Source: Patescibacteria group bacterium
Lineage (GTDB): Bacteria; Patescibacteriota; Minisyncoccia; UBA6257; Colwellbacteraceae
Direction of reading: 5' to 3'
NCBI GenBank assembly: GCA_023474185.1
Contig: JAMCXR010000019.1
Location: 1 to 7,562 of the forward strand
Length of the DNA: 7,562 nucleotides
Below, one piece after another: positions 1 to 5,620 of the stretch; the first letter of the stretch is position 1; each line of letters begins with the position of its first letter. The notes beneath the pieces were generated by a model, which was given only the letters and a program-made list of their open reading frames with translations, had not been told where the DNA came from and ran no database searches. Made by a program: the position numbers and the translations under genes.

Positions 1-631
1 AATTGTTCAACCGGCGGAGAAAATTCAAATGAGGCTTAATCTCGTCGATCAAAGCGCCGGCTTTTTCGAGGTTGCTTTCCGAATTTTTCAGCTTTCTTTC
101 CGCTTCGGCTTTTTTCAGCCTGAATTCCTTGAGCCCGAGGATTTCTTCAATCATCATTCTCCTTTCTAGCGGCAGGGAACGGATAAAAATATCGCTTTCT
201 CCTTGATTGACGGTCGTCAAGCCCCTCGCACCGAGTCTGGATTTGGCGAAAAAGTCGATGATGTCCTTCAACCTTACTTCGGACTTGTTGAGAAAAATCT
301 GGGTCGCGCCGTCCCGCGAAACCCGGCGGGAGACTGACACCTCGCTGTAGTCGACAGGAAAAAATCCAGCGGAATTGTCGAAATAAAGGGTGGCTTGGGC
401 CAGTCCGGATCGCGGCTTGGTCGGCGTTCCGGCAAAGATAAGGTCTTCGGCACGGCTGCTTCGCAGGTTTTTTGCGTCACGCTCGCCTAGTATCCAGCGT
501 AAAGCGTCGGTGACATTCGATTTCCCGGAACCATTGGGCCCGACGATTGCTATCACTCGTCCATCCAGATCAAGCGACGTCTTGTCGGCAAACGACTTGA
601 ACCCCTGGAGATCTAATTTCTTCAAAAACAT
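1..631 (-). CDS. smc: Chromosome segregation ATPase SMC, N-terminal part (3' end beyond the window)
   Basis: SMC is the ATPase of the condensin-like complex that compacts and helps segregate the chromosome. The frame is open from an ATG at 631 to the left edge, giving 210 residues of a protein that is normally about 1,150-1,200 long. It opens with the family start MFLKKLDLQGFKSFADKT. The Walker A motif GPNGSGKS is at residues 31-38, followed by the WILGE stretch (46-50) and the arginine-loop region AKNLRS (53-58). The Q-loop region is NQGES at 142-146. After about residue 155 the sequence becomes charged and helical (ERRMMIEEILGLKEFRLKKA), which is the beginning of the first coiled-coil arm. 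Walker B, the signature motif and the hinge lie outside the window. The start follows the rnc stop after one base (TAATATG), with no Shine-Dalgarno, so translation probably depends on coupling to rnc. rnc-smc is a widespread bacterial gene pair. Confidence 0.96.
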   Translation of the reverse strand, partial: MFLKKLDLQGFKSFADKTSLDLDGRVIAIVGPNGSGKSNVTDALRWILGERDAKNLRSSRAEDLIFAGTPTKPRSGLAQATLYFDNSAGFFPVDYSEVSVSRRVSRDGATQIFLNKSEVRLKDIIDFFAKSRLGARGLTTVNQGESDIFIRSLPLERRMMIEEILGLKEFRLKKAEAERKLKNSESNLEKAGALIDEIKPHLNFLRRLNN

Positions 632-632
632 A

Positions 633-1328
633 TTAGTCGGCGCCGAGTTTCTGCAGCGCTTCTTCCGCGGCGTTGGTTTCCGCTTCCTGCTTCGATTTTC
701 CCTCGCCTTCGCTTTCGAGCCTGTCGCCGAAATAAAGGCCAACTTTGAAAATCCTGTCGTGAGCCGGGCCGGATTCGGAAATTACCTTGTAGGTCGGAGT
801 TATTTTCAGCTTTTCCTGGGCAATTTCCTGCACTCTGCTTTTGGCGTCTTTGCCGCCAGAGCGTAAAATTTCGTCGATGTTCGGGAAAATAAACTTGGCG
901 ATGAATTCTTTGGCCGCGTCAAAGCCGGCGTCAAGATAAATGGCGCCGATTACCGCTTCTACCGCGTCGGCCGAAATCGACTCCCGGCTCTTGGTCTTAT
1001 CCAGTTCTCTCGCTTCCCCCTTGGAAACGAGAATTTTTTCCGCCAAGCCGATATCGTCGGCAACGCGCGCCAGCATTTTGGCGTTCACCAAAGCCGCGCG
1101 GTAAGATGTCATTTCTCCTTCTTCTTTTTCCGGCAGCCGGTTGAACAATTCTTCGGTGACGATTAATTCCAAAACGGCGTCGCCCAAAAACTCCAGCCGT
1201 TCGTTATTGCCGTATTTGTACCGCGGGTTTTCGTTGAGGTAGGAACGATGAGTCAGCGCCTCTTGCAGTAAATCGTTATTTTTAAAATCAGTTCCTATCC
1301 TTTTTTCCAGTTCAGTCAGAAGATTCAT
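633..1328 (-). CDS. rnc: Ribonuclease III
   Basis: This endonuclease cuts double-stranded RNA, in particular the 30S rRNA precursor, and some mRNAs and antisense duplexes. It has 231 residues, a normal length. The catalytic domain covers about 1-150. The signature NERLEFLGDAVLE is at 42-54, supplying the metal-binding acidic residues E43, E46 and D50. The second acidic cluster, ADAVEAVIGAIYLD, is at 120-133 with D121 and E124, equivalent to the catalytic Asp and Glu near 114 and 117 in E. coli. The double-stranded RNA-binding domain covers about 161-229 and ends in the expected basic and alanine-rich helix GKSKQEAETNAAEEAL (210-225). All catalytic residues are present. The ATG at 1328 lies inside the end of nusB (17-bp overlap), and the next Met (residue 73) is far too late. 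NusB and RNase III both act on rRNA transcripts, which fits their coupling. Confidence 0.97.
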   Translation of the reverse strand: MNLLTELEKRIGTDFKNNDLLQEALTHRSYLNENPRYKYGNNERLEFLGDAVLELIVTEELFNRLPEKEEGEMTSYRAALVNAKMLARVADDIGLAEKILVSKGEARELDKTKSRESISADAVEAVIGAIYLDAGFDAAKEFIAKFIFPNIDEILRSGGKDAKSRVQEIAQEKLKITPTYKVISESGPAHDRIFKVGLYFGDRLESEGEGKSKQEAETNAAEEALQKLGAD

Positions 1329-1800
1329 CGCTTTTGAGGTCTGGGCTGTCGACGTTTTGAGTCTTGACGTCGGCGTTCGGATCTATTTGGCGATAAATGG
1401 TTCCCAAGACGCCGTTGACAAACTTGCTGGAATTCTGGCCGCCGTAAGTTTTAGCCAGCTCCACCGCTTCATTAATTGCCACTCTCGGAGGCACATCCAT
1501 CGACTTGCCGTAGACTAGCTCGTAAAGGCCTATGCGTAAAATGTTGCGATCGATTAACGAAAGCTTTTCCACCGGCCAATCCGGCGCAGCCTTGCCGATG
1601 ATGTTGTTCAATTCGTCGAATTTCCCTTGCACGCCATCCGTCAAGGCGTAAAGATATTTGTAATCTCTTTCTTCAAAGCCAGGACCGAATTCTTTGACGT
1701 TCCGATCTACCACGGTCTTCAAATCTTCCTTTCTCTCGTAAAAATCCCACTCGTAGAGCGACTGCAAAGCCAGTGATCTTCCTAAAGCCCTCGAAGCCAT
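1312..1800 (-). CDS. nusB: Transcription antitermination factor NusB
   Basis: NusB pairs with ribosomal protein S10 (NusE), binds boxA RNA in rRNA leaders and helps RNA polymerase pass termination sites. The protein has 162 residues, slightly longer than the usual 130-150. The N-terminus ASRALGRSLALQSLYEWDF (2-20) is the Arg-rich first helix that contacts boxA RNA. Further family blocks are LSLIDRNILRIGLYEL (80-95), PPRVAINEAVELAKTYG (104-120) and SSKFVNGVLGTIYRQ (124-138). After the fold ends near residue 140 there is a hydrophilic, acidic tail of about 22 residues rich in Asp and Ser. The last part of the tail is encoded in the overlap with rnc, so it may owe its existence to that overlap. 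No clear Shine-Dalgarno precedes the ATG; rpmF ends 33 bp upstream. The gene ends in TGA. Confidence 0.95.
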   Translation of the reverse strand: MASRALGRSLALQSLYEWDFYERKEDLKTVVDRNVKEFGPGFEERDYKYLYALTDGVQGKFDELNNIIGKAAPDWPVEKLSLIDRNILRIGLYELVYGKSMDVPPRVAINEAVELAKTYGGQNSSKFVNGVLGTIYRQIDPNADVKTQNVDSPDLKSDESSD

Positions 1801-1833
1801 AATTTATTGTTGGTGTTCAGAAGCCGGTTTGGT

Positions 1834-1998
1834 TTACTTCTTTTCTGCAGATGGGTAATAGCCGCAGTGCCGGCAGGCGCGATGCGGCAGCATAGGAAAT
1901 TTGCATTTCGGACACTCGGTCAAATTGGTTGGTTTCAGGGCAAGATGGCTACGCCGTCTTCCTACTTTTGAAACGCTGTGGTGACTAGATCTTCCCAT
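1834..1998 (-). CDS. rpmF: 50S ribosomal protein L32, zinc-ribbon type
   Basis: L32 is a small basic protein of the large ribosomal subunit. I place the start at the ATG at 1998, giving 54 residues beginning MGRSSHHSVSKVGRRRSHLA. The frame is open further upstream, to 2046, but that extension would run through the promoter -10 element (2027-2032). The 1998 start instead has an SD-like AAAGGCGGG nine bases upstream. The N-terminal third is basic (GRRRSHLALK, 13-22). Two CxxC pairs, C29-C32 (CPKC) and C42-C45 (CRHC), form the zinc ribbon seen in the four-cysteine form of L32. The N-terminus differs from the more common MAVPKRKTSKSRR type. It is the first gene of rpmF-nusB-rnc-smc and is followed by nusB after 33 bp. 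Confidence 0.93.
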   Translation of the reverse strand: MGRSSHHSVSKVGRRRSHLALKPTNLTECPKCKFPMLPHRACRHCGYYPSAEKK

Positions 1999-2007
1999 AG
2001 TTTTTTT

Positions 2008-2016
2008 CCCGCCTTT
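2008..2016 (-). promoter_or_regulatory. Ribosome binding site of rpmF
   Basis: Read on the minus strand, this is AAAGGCGGG, nine bases before the ATG at 1998. It differs from the AAAGGAGG core at one position. It is the clearest Shine-Dalgarno-like sequence in the window and supports the short rpmF start over the upstream in-frame alternative. Confidence 0.6.
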
Positions 2017-2026
2017 ATGTATCGGT

Positions 2027-2054
2027 AGTATAGTTGCTGAGACCAAAAAGTCAA
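2027..2054 (-). promoter_or_regulatory. Sigma70-type promoter for rpmF-nusB-rnc-smc
   Basis: Minus strand: -35 TTGACT (2049-2054, 5 of 6 matches to TTGACA), a 16-bp spacer, and -10 TATACT (2027-2032, 5 of 6 matches to TATAAT). Transcription should start near 2020, leaving a leader of about 20 nt that contains the rpmF ribosome binding site. The position, between the upstream hairpin and the first gene of the operon, is what such a promoter would need. Confidence 0.75.
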
Positions 2055-2066
2055 CCTGTCGGCGCC

Positions 2067-2098
2067 TTGGAGCTTCGGAATCATTCCCTAAGCTCCAA
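2067..2098 (-). terminator. Perfect-arm inverted repeat after the small CxxC gene, possible terminator
   Basis: TTGGAGCTT (2067-2075) is matched perfectly by AAGCTCCAA (2090-2098). Inside it lies a second inverted pair, GGAAT (2077-2081) and ATTCC (2083-2087), so nearly the whole 32 bp can fold as one hairpin. It lies 17 bp beyond the stop of the small gene ending at 2116 and just upstream of the rpmF promoter, where a terminator would be expected. No T-tract follows directly on either strand, so it is not a textbook intrinsic terminator. It could instead be an mRNA 3'-end stabiliser or a protein-binding palindrome. The fold is clear; the function is inference. Confidence 0.45.
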
Positions 2099-2115
2099 GA
2101 TTTAAGTTCCGAGCT

Positions 2116-2322
2116 TCAGTCGAATCTTTCTTCCGCTACGTGCCTTTTTATCTCCTCCGCCAAGAGCTTGATGTGCCCCTCATACTCATTTTCGAGCTTT
2201 GACCAAAGAGCTAGGCAGTGGGGGCAACTGTTCGCCGCTTTCTTGTAATCCTGCATTCTCCAAAGACTGTCGGAAATCTCGGACAACTGATGGACCAAAT
2301 CGTGATTCCAATCTTTAAGCAT
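2116..2322 (-). CDS. Small CxxC protein of unknown function
   Basis: This is a 68-residue protein from the ATG at 2322. A TTG at 2331 would add three residues and cannot be excluded. I do not recognise a characterised family. It is predicted to be soluble and mostly helical, with no membrane segment. The N-terminal half reads HDLVHQLSEISDSLWR (7-22); then comes a CPHC motif (C33, C36), an amphipathic helix (LALWSKLENEYEGHIKLLAEE) and a charged end, EIKRHVAEERFD. With H50 or H61 the CPHC pair could bind a metal or be redox active, but only one cysteine pair is present. The stop is TGA. It has its own candidate promoter and a hairpin behind it, so it is probably a separate transcription unit between the pilin gene and rpmF. 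Its regular helical pattern and conserved-looking motif suggest a real gene. Confidence 0.7.
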   Translation of the reverse strand: MLKDWNHDLVHQLSEISDSLWRMQDYKKAANSCPHCLALWSKLENEYEGHIKLLAEEIKRHVAEERFD

Positions 2323-2358
2323 ATTTAGCAATCCGATTTAAATCTCGACCTTTTTCTA

Positions 2359-2387
2359 AATATACAACTTATTTCGCCGATCTTTAA
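2359..2387 (-). promoter_or_regulatory. Candidate promoter of the small CxxC gene
   Basis: Minus strand: -10 TATATT (2359-2364, 5 of 6 matches), a 17-bp spacer, and a weak -35 TTAAAG (2382-2387, 3 of 6 matches). It would start transcription near 2352, about 30 nt before the ATG at 2322. An AAAGG stretch lies at about 2349-2353, too far from that ATG to be a good ribosome binding site. Confidence 0.4.
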
Positions 2388-2393
2388 GACCGG
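2377..2393 (-). terminator. Weak hairpin after the pilin-LamG gene
   Basis: In minus-strand RNA, CCGGUC and GAUCGG pair (six pairs including one G-U) around a UUAAA loop, 14 bp beyond the pilin-LamG stop. No U-tract follows. It overlaps the -35 element proposed for the next gene. It is a possible 3' end for the pheS-pheT-pilin transcript, but weak. Confidence 0.25.
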
Positions 2394-2407
2394 AAAAATG
2401 GGTTGCG

Positions 2408-3628
2408 CTACGGTTTTTCAGCATTGTATATCGCCTGAATCTGAGCCGAGGTTAAGGCGGTATTGTACATGCTGATGTCGTCCAATAATCCGTTATAGAA
2501 ATCCGCGCTGCCGTTGCTTCTGGCGGCAAATGTCAGGTTGTTGGCATTGATTCCCATGCTTCCGGCCTGCGTCCGGTAATAAACCAGCGTACCGTTCTTG
2601 TAAAAATACTGATCAGAGCCGTTATAAACGACGGTCATCATCGTCCACGCGCCTGTAGTGGCGTTGAAATTTTGTCCGTACCAAGCCCAGCTTGGCTGCC
2701 AAGCATAACATCCGTTTTGTCCACAGTCCGAATGGACTTCGGCTTCGTAGAGACTCTCCTTGTTGTAGAGAATCCCGGCCGTAACGCTACTGGCGTCAAA
2801 CCAAACATTGACCGTCCAATTATTCGTCCCGGGGTTGGTGGACGAGCTGTTTAGGACCCTGATAAAATCGTCAGTGCCGTCGAAAGACAGACAACCGCCG
2901 CTCAAACATCCGGCTGTCAGGTAAGTCGGGCCAGTGCCGGTCGAGGTTGCATCCAGCAGTGTGCCGTTATTTCCCCACCCCGAAAGATCGGCAGTCGTTG
3001 AATTCAAACCCCCGGAGGCGTCGTTAAAATTCCAGAGGCCGACCAAACCGTGCAGAAACGGAGATAAGTTCAGGTTGTCGCCTATTTCGTAAGTCGTTGG
3101 ATCGTCTCCCCCGTCCGTGGCCGCATAAGTCTGATACTTATCCGACTCAAAATGGCCGGTCAGCTCGAAAGAGGTGCCGTTGGTAACGTAAGTGTAGTAC
3201 TCACCTTTGCTGGCCAAATTAATCGGATCGATGGGCAGGGTGGAAATCGGCGATCCGCCCGCCATTTGCGTGAAGTTTATCGGCAGCCAGCCGGTGCCGT
3301 TGACGTTAAATAAATTGGTTTGAGTCACGCAGTTGTAACTCCAACCCGGCGGCAAAGTCGGAAGACTCAAATTCGAACAGGCGGCAGACGTGTCCGGAAT
3401 CGATACGTAAACCGTGTTGGTCGTCCCCAAGCCAGAAAGCCCGGGACCTTGATAAATGTAGCTGGAAATATTTTCGTCAAGGGAGTTCAGATCGCTTATT
3501 CTCCTGGCGTCCCGGCCTTGGTCCAAAAGCTGTGCCGGGTTAATTACTATGATAATCGTTGACGCTAGAATGCCGATGATGGAAATGGTTATTATAAGTT
3601 CGGCTAGCGTGAAAGAATCTCTTTTCAT
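2408..3628 (-). CDS. Type IV pilin-like protein with C-terminal LamG (concanavalin-like) domain
   Basis: A 406-residue surface protein. The N-terminus is a class III (prepilin) signal: a short basic leader MKRDS, then FTLAELIITISIIGIL with the conserved Glu at mature position 5, running into a hydrophobic helix to about residue 30. The pilin-like sequence NPAQLLDQGRDARRISDLNSL follows (30-50). The predicted cleavage site has Ser at -1 instead of the usual Gly. Residues 60-195 form a Ser/Thr/Asn-rich pilin-like region with two cysteines (C84, C100). A LamG/concanavalin A-like domain covers about 200-404, starting LHGLVGLWNFND, with LSFDGTDDFIRV in the middle and closing with the typical LDDISMYNTALTSAQIQAIY. 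It contains two close cysteine pairs (C241/C246, C302/C307). I infer prepilin-peptidase processing and assembly in a pseudopilus or display on the cell surface, with LamG binding a glycan or other surface ligand. The start overlaps the pheT stop in TAATG. No pilus assembly gene is present in the window. Confidence 0.9.
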   Translation of the reverse strand: MKRDSFTLAELIITISIIGILASTIIIVINPAQLLDQGRDARRISDLNSLDENISSYIYQGPGLSGLGTTNTVYVSIPDTSAACSNLSLPTLPPGWSYNCVTQTNLFNVNGTGWLPINFTQMAGGSPISTLPIDPINLASKGEYYTYVTNGTSFELTGHFESDKYQTYAATDGGDDPTTYEIGDNLNLSPFLHGLVGLWNFNDASGGLNSTTADLSGWGNNGTLLDATSTGTGPTYLTAGCLSGGCLSFDGTDDFIRVLNSSSTNPGTNNWTVNVWFDASSVTAGILYNKESLYEAEVHSDCGQNGCYAWQPSWAWYGQNFNATTGAWTMMTVVYNGSDQYFYKNGTLVYYRTQAGSMGINANNLTFAARSNGSADFYNGLLDDISMYNTALTSAQIQAIYNAEKP

Positions 3629-5604
3629 TATCGCACCATGAAAGAAAATCTTTCTTTCAGCTTGTTAACGATACCGGCCAATTCCGCGTCGGCTTCGGCG
3701 TCTTTCATGGTGCGGTCCGTTGCCTGAAAAACCAACCTGAGGGTCACCCGCCGCGCGTCATAATAATCAGCCACGTCGACATCCCACAGGTGTGGAACCT
3801 TGGCTTGGTTGATGGTTTCCAAAACCTCTCCCACCAAAACGTCGCCTTGAAATTCCAACGAAAGATCCCGGGTAATAGAGGGGTACTTCGGCAAGGGATA
3901 ATATTCAAACTCTTCAGACGAAAAAATCCGAACCGCATCCAAGTCCAATTCTCCCGCTCCACGCTGTCCGCCGTGATAAACGGTTATTCTGCCGACGACT
4001 TTATGGTCGGATTCCAAAAGCAGGGTGTCTGCCCCCCACGGACGAAAAAACAAATCGGTGATGCCCAAACTTCTAAGCAGCTGCTCGGCAACGCCCCGCA
4101 AAGCCGCCGCTGGCGACCAATTCTTGGTCGCTAGGCCGGGCTTCGCGGCTACGCCGAAAGCCAAATGATTTTTCTCCCCCGCCCTGCCGAATACTTTTCC
4201 AACCTCAAAAACTCGTACCTCTCCGTAGTGGCGCAAATTGCCGTCCAACGCCTGAATGATCCCGCTTATCAGTTCGCCCCGCAGATACCGTTTGTCTTCG
4301 GCAATCGGGTTTTGTAGTTCAATCAGTTTTCTTTCGCCGGCGCCGCCGAAAAGCCACTCCGATTCCGGACGCCCAAAGAAAGAATAAGAATAAATTTCAC
4401 TGAAGCCCAAATTGAGCAAAAAGTCACGGCATTTTTCCCGAGTCACGAAAGCGTCATCGACTTCCGCAGGCTTGACTGATATACGCGGGGCTTCCGGTTT
4501 AATATTGTTGTAACCGTAAATCCTTCCTACCTCCTCTGTGAGATCCTCAAAAGATTGAACGTCACGACGAATGGTAGGAATTTCCACCAGGAAGTCGAAT
4601 CTGCCCTCGGCCGATTTTCCGGCCGTCAGAACACTCATTCCCAACCCCTTCAGTATCGAGACGACTTCTTTTCTAGGAAGGTCCGCACCTAAAATCCCGG
4701 ACATTTTTTCGAGATTGAACCCTATTATTTCTTTACCGATCGGCCGCGGATAGTAATCGGTGGAATCAATTACCCTGGCCCCGGCCAGTTCCTTTAGCAA
4801 AACCACAGCCCGGTTGGCACCGTATTCCGCAAGCTCCGGGCTTAAATTGCGCGAGAATCTTGCGGATGCATCCGTCAAAATACCTGTTTTCTTCGAGGTG
4901 GCATAAATGCGGGCTTGGTCAAAGTTAGCCGACTCCACGATTATTCTTTTGGTCGAACCGTCAACTTCGGCTTTCTTTCCCCCTTTTATCCCAGCAATGG
5001 CCAAAAAGCCGTCGGCATCGGCTATCACCAAGTCGGCACTGGTCAGGTCGCAAATTTTTCCGTCCAGCGTTCCTGCCTTCTCCCCCGATCGGGCTAAGCG
5101 AACAACGATGTTTTTCTTCCTGCCACCCGCCACCTTGTCGTAATCGAAAGCGTGGAGGGGTTGGCCGACTTCCAGCATGACGTAATTCATTATGTCTACC
5201 ACCAAACTAATCGGGCGCAGGCCGCAAGCAATCAAAGTTTTCTTCAGCCAGACCGGAGAAGAATGTTTTTTGCCGTCCAGCTGCAAAACGACCGCTTCGT
5301 ATCTTGGACAATCAGCCGGATTTTCCACCCTAACGCCGACCAAACCGTTTCCCTCGGGCATATTTACCGAGAGGCTTAGCCCTTTTGGTAAAACTATTTT
5401 CTTTTGAAAAATAGCCGAGGCTTCTTTGGCAATGCCCCAATGGGAAGCCGCGTCGGAATAACGGTTGGCAGGCAGCGAGATGTCTAAAACGTCCCCGCCG
5501 GCATCTTCCGTTTCGAAAGCCTTCAGGTTAAACTCGGCGACGAATTTTTTCTTGGCCGGAACCTGGGGAATGAATTTTTTAATCAAGGAGTAGCTGAATT
5601 TCAT
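3628..5604 (-). CDS. pheT: Phenylalanyl-tRNA synthetase beta subunit, short form without the EMAP/OB domain
   Basis: This is the beta chain of the alpha2-beta2 synthetase that charges tRNA-Phe. It has 658 residues, against about 790-800 in most bacteria. The N-terminal B1 segment MKFSYSLIKKFIPQ... (1-30) passes almost directly into DISLPANRYSDAASHWGIAKE (41-61), which in other bacteria follows the tRNA-binding OB domain; that domain (normally about residues 40-150) is missing. The B3/B4 editing region covers about 95-275, with GLRPISLVVDIMNYVMLEVGQPLHAFD (128-154) well conserved. The B5 domain covers about 289-368, ending IPTIRRDVQSFEDLTEEVGRIYGY. The inactive synthetase-like core covers 385-560. 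The anticodon-binding FDX-ACB domain covers 572-658 (KYPSITRDLSL, 573-583). No frameshift or stop marks the deletion, so it looks like an inherited short form. The start lies 16 bp after the pheS stop with no Shine-Dalgarno. The stop overlaps the pilin start. Confidence 0.96.
   Translation of the reverse strand: MKFSYSLIKKFIPQVPAKKKFVAEFNLKAFETEDAGGDVLDISLPANRYSDAASHWGIAKEASAIFQKKIVLPKGLSLSVNMPEGNGLVGVRVENPADCPRYEAVVLQLDGKKHSSPVWLKKTLIACGLRPISLVVDIMNYVMLEVGQPLHAFDYDKVAGGRKKNIVVRLARSGEKAGTLDGKICDLTSADLVIADADGFLAIAGIKGGKKAEVDGSTKRIIVESANFDQARIYATSKKTGILTDASARFSRNLSPELAEYGANRAVVLLKELAGARVIDSTDYYPRPIGKEIIGFNLEKMSGILGADLPRKEVVSILKGLGMSVLTAGKSAEGRFDFLVEIPTIRRDVQSFEDLTEEVGRIYGYNNIKPEAPRISVKPAEVDDAFVTREKCRDFLLNLGFSEIYSYSFFGRPESEWLFGGAGERKLIELQNPIAEDKRYLRGELISGIIQALDGNLRHYGEVRVFEVGKVFGRAGEKNHLAFGVAAKPGLATKNWSPAAALRGVAEQLLRSLGITDLFFRPWGADTLLLESDHKVVGRITVYHGGQRGAGELDLDAVRIFSSEEFEYYPLPKYPSITRDLSLEFQGDVLVGEVLETINQAKVPHLWDVDVADYYDARRVTLRLVFQATDRTMKDAEADAELAGIVNKLKERFSFMVR
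3632..3714 (-). promoter_or_regulatory. Two mutually exclusive hairpins at the pheT/pilin junction
   Basis: Positions 3632-3645 (CGCACCATGAAAGA on the plus strand) are the perfect reverse complement of 3701-3714, giving a 14-bp stem with a 55-nt loop. The arm nearest the pilin ends three bases before the pilin ATG at 3628. Part of that arm (3639-3645) is also in a second perfect inverted repeat, TGAAAGAAA (3639-3647) with TTTCTTTCA (3651-3659), a 9-bp stem with a 3-nt loop. The two stems cannot form together. Both lie in the last 28 codons of pheT, so a ribosome finishing pheT would open the long stem. The GGTG before the pilin start, its only SD-like stretch, sits in the long stem. The repeats are certain; the regulatory role is inference. 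Confidence 0.5.
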
Positions 5605-5620
5605 TGGCTAATTAATTTTT

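Noticed and set aside
390..866. A plus-strand frame of 158 codons opposite smc and rnc
   Set aside because: It is antisense to two certain genes and its composition reflects their codons; no start signal or family feature.
1999..2046. An N-terminal extension of L32 starting at 2046
   Set aside because: The extra 16 residues would be encoded across the promoter -10 and the ribosome binding site, and do not look like L32; the ATG at 1998 fits the family.
3790..4134. Plus-strand frames opposite pheT (also near 4907-5143 and 5152-5407)
   Set aside because: They mirror conserved pheT codons, have no ribosome binding site and show no protein-like pattern.
3628..5604. PheT as a broken or frameshifted gene because it is short
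   Set aside because: The missing part is exactly one domain, flanking motifs are intact and the frame is continuous.
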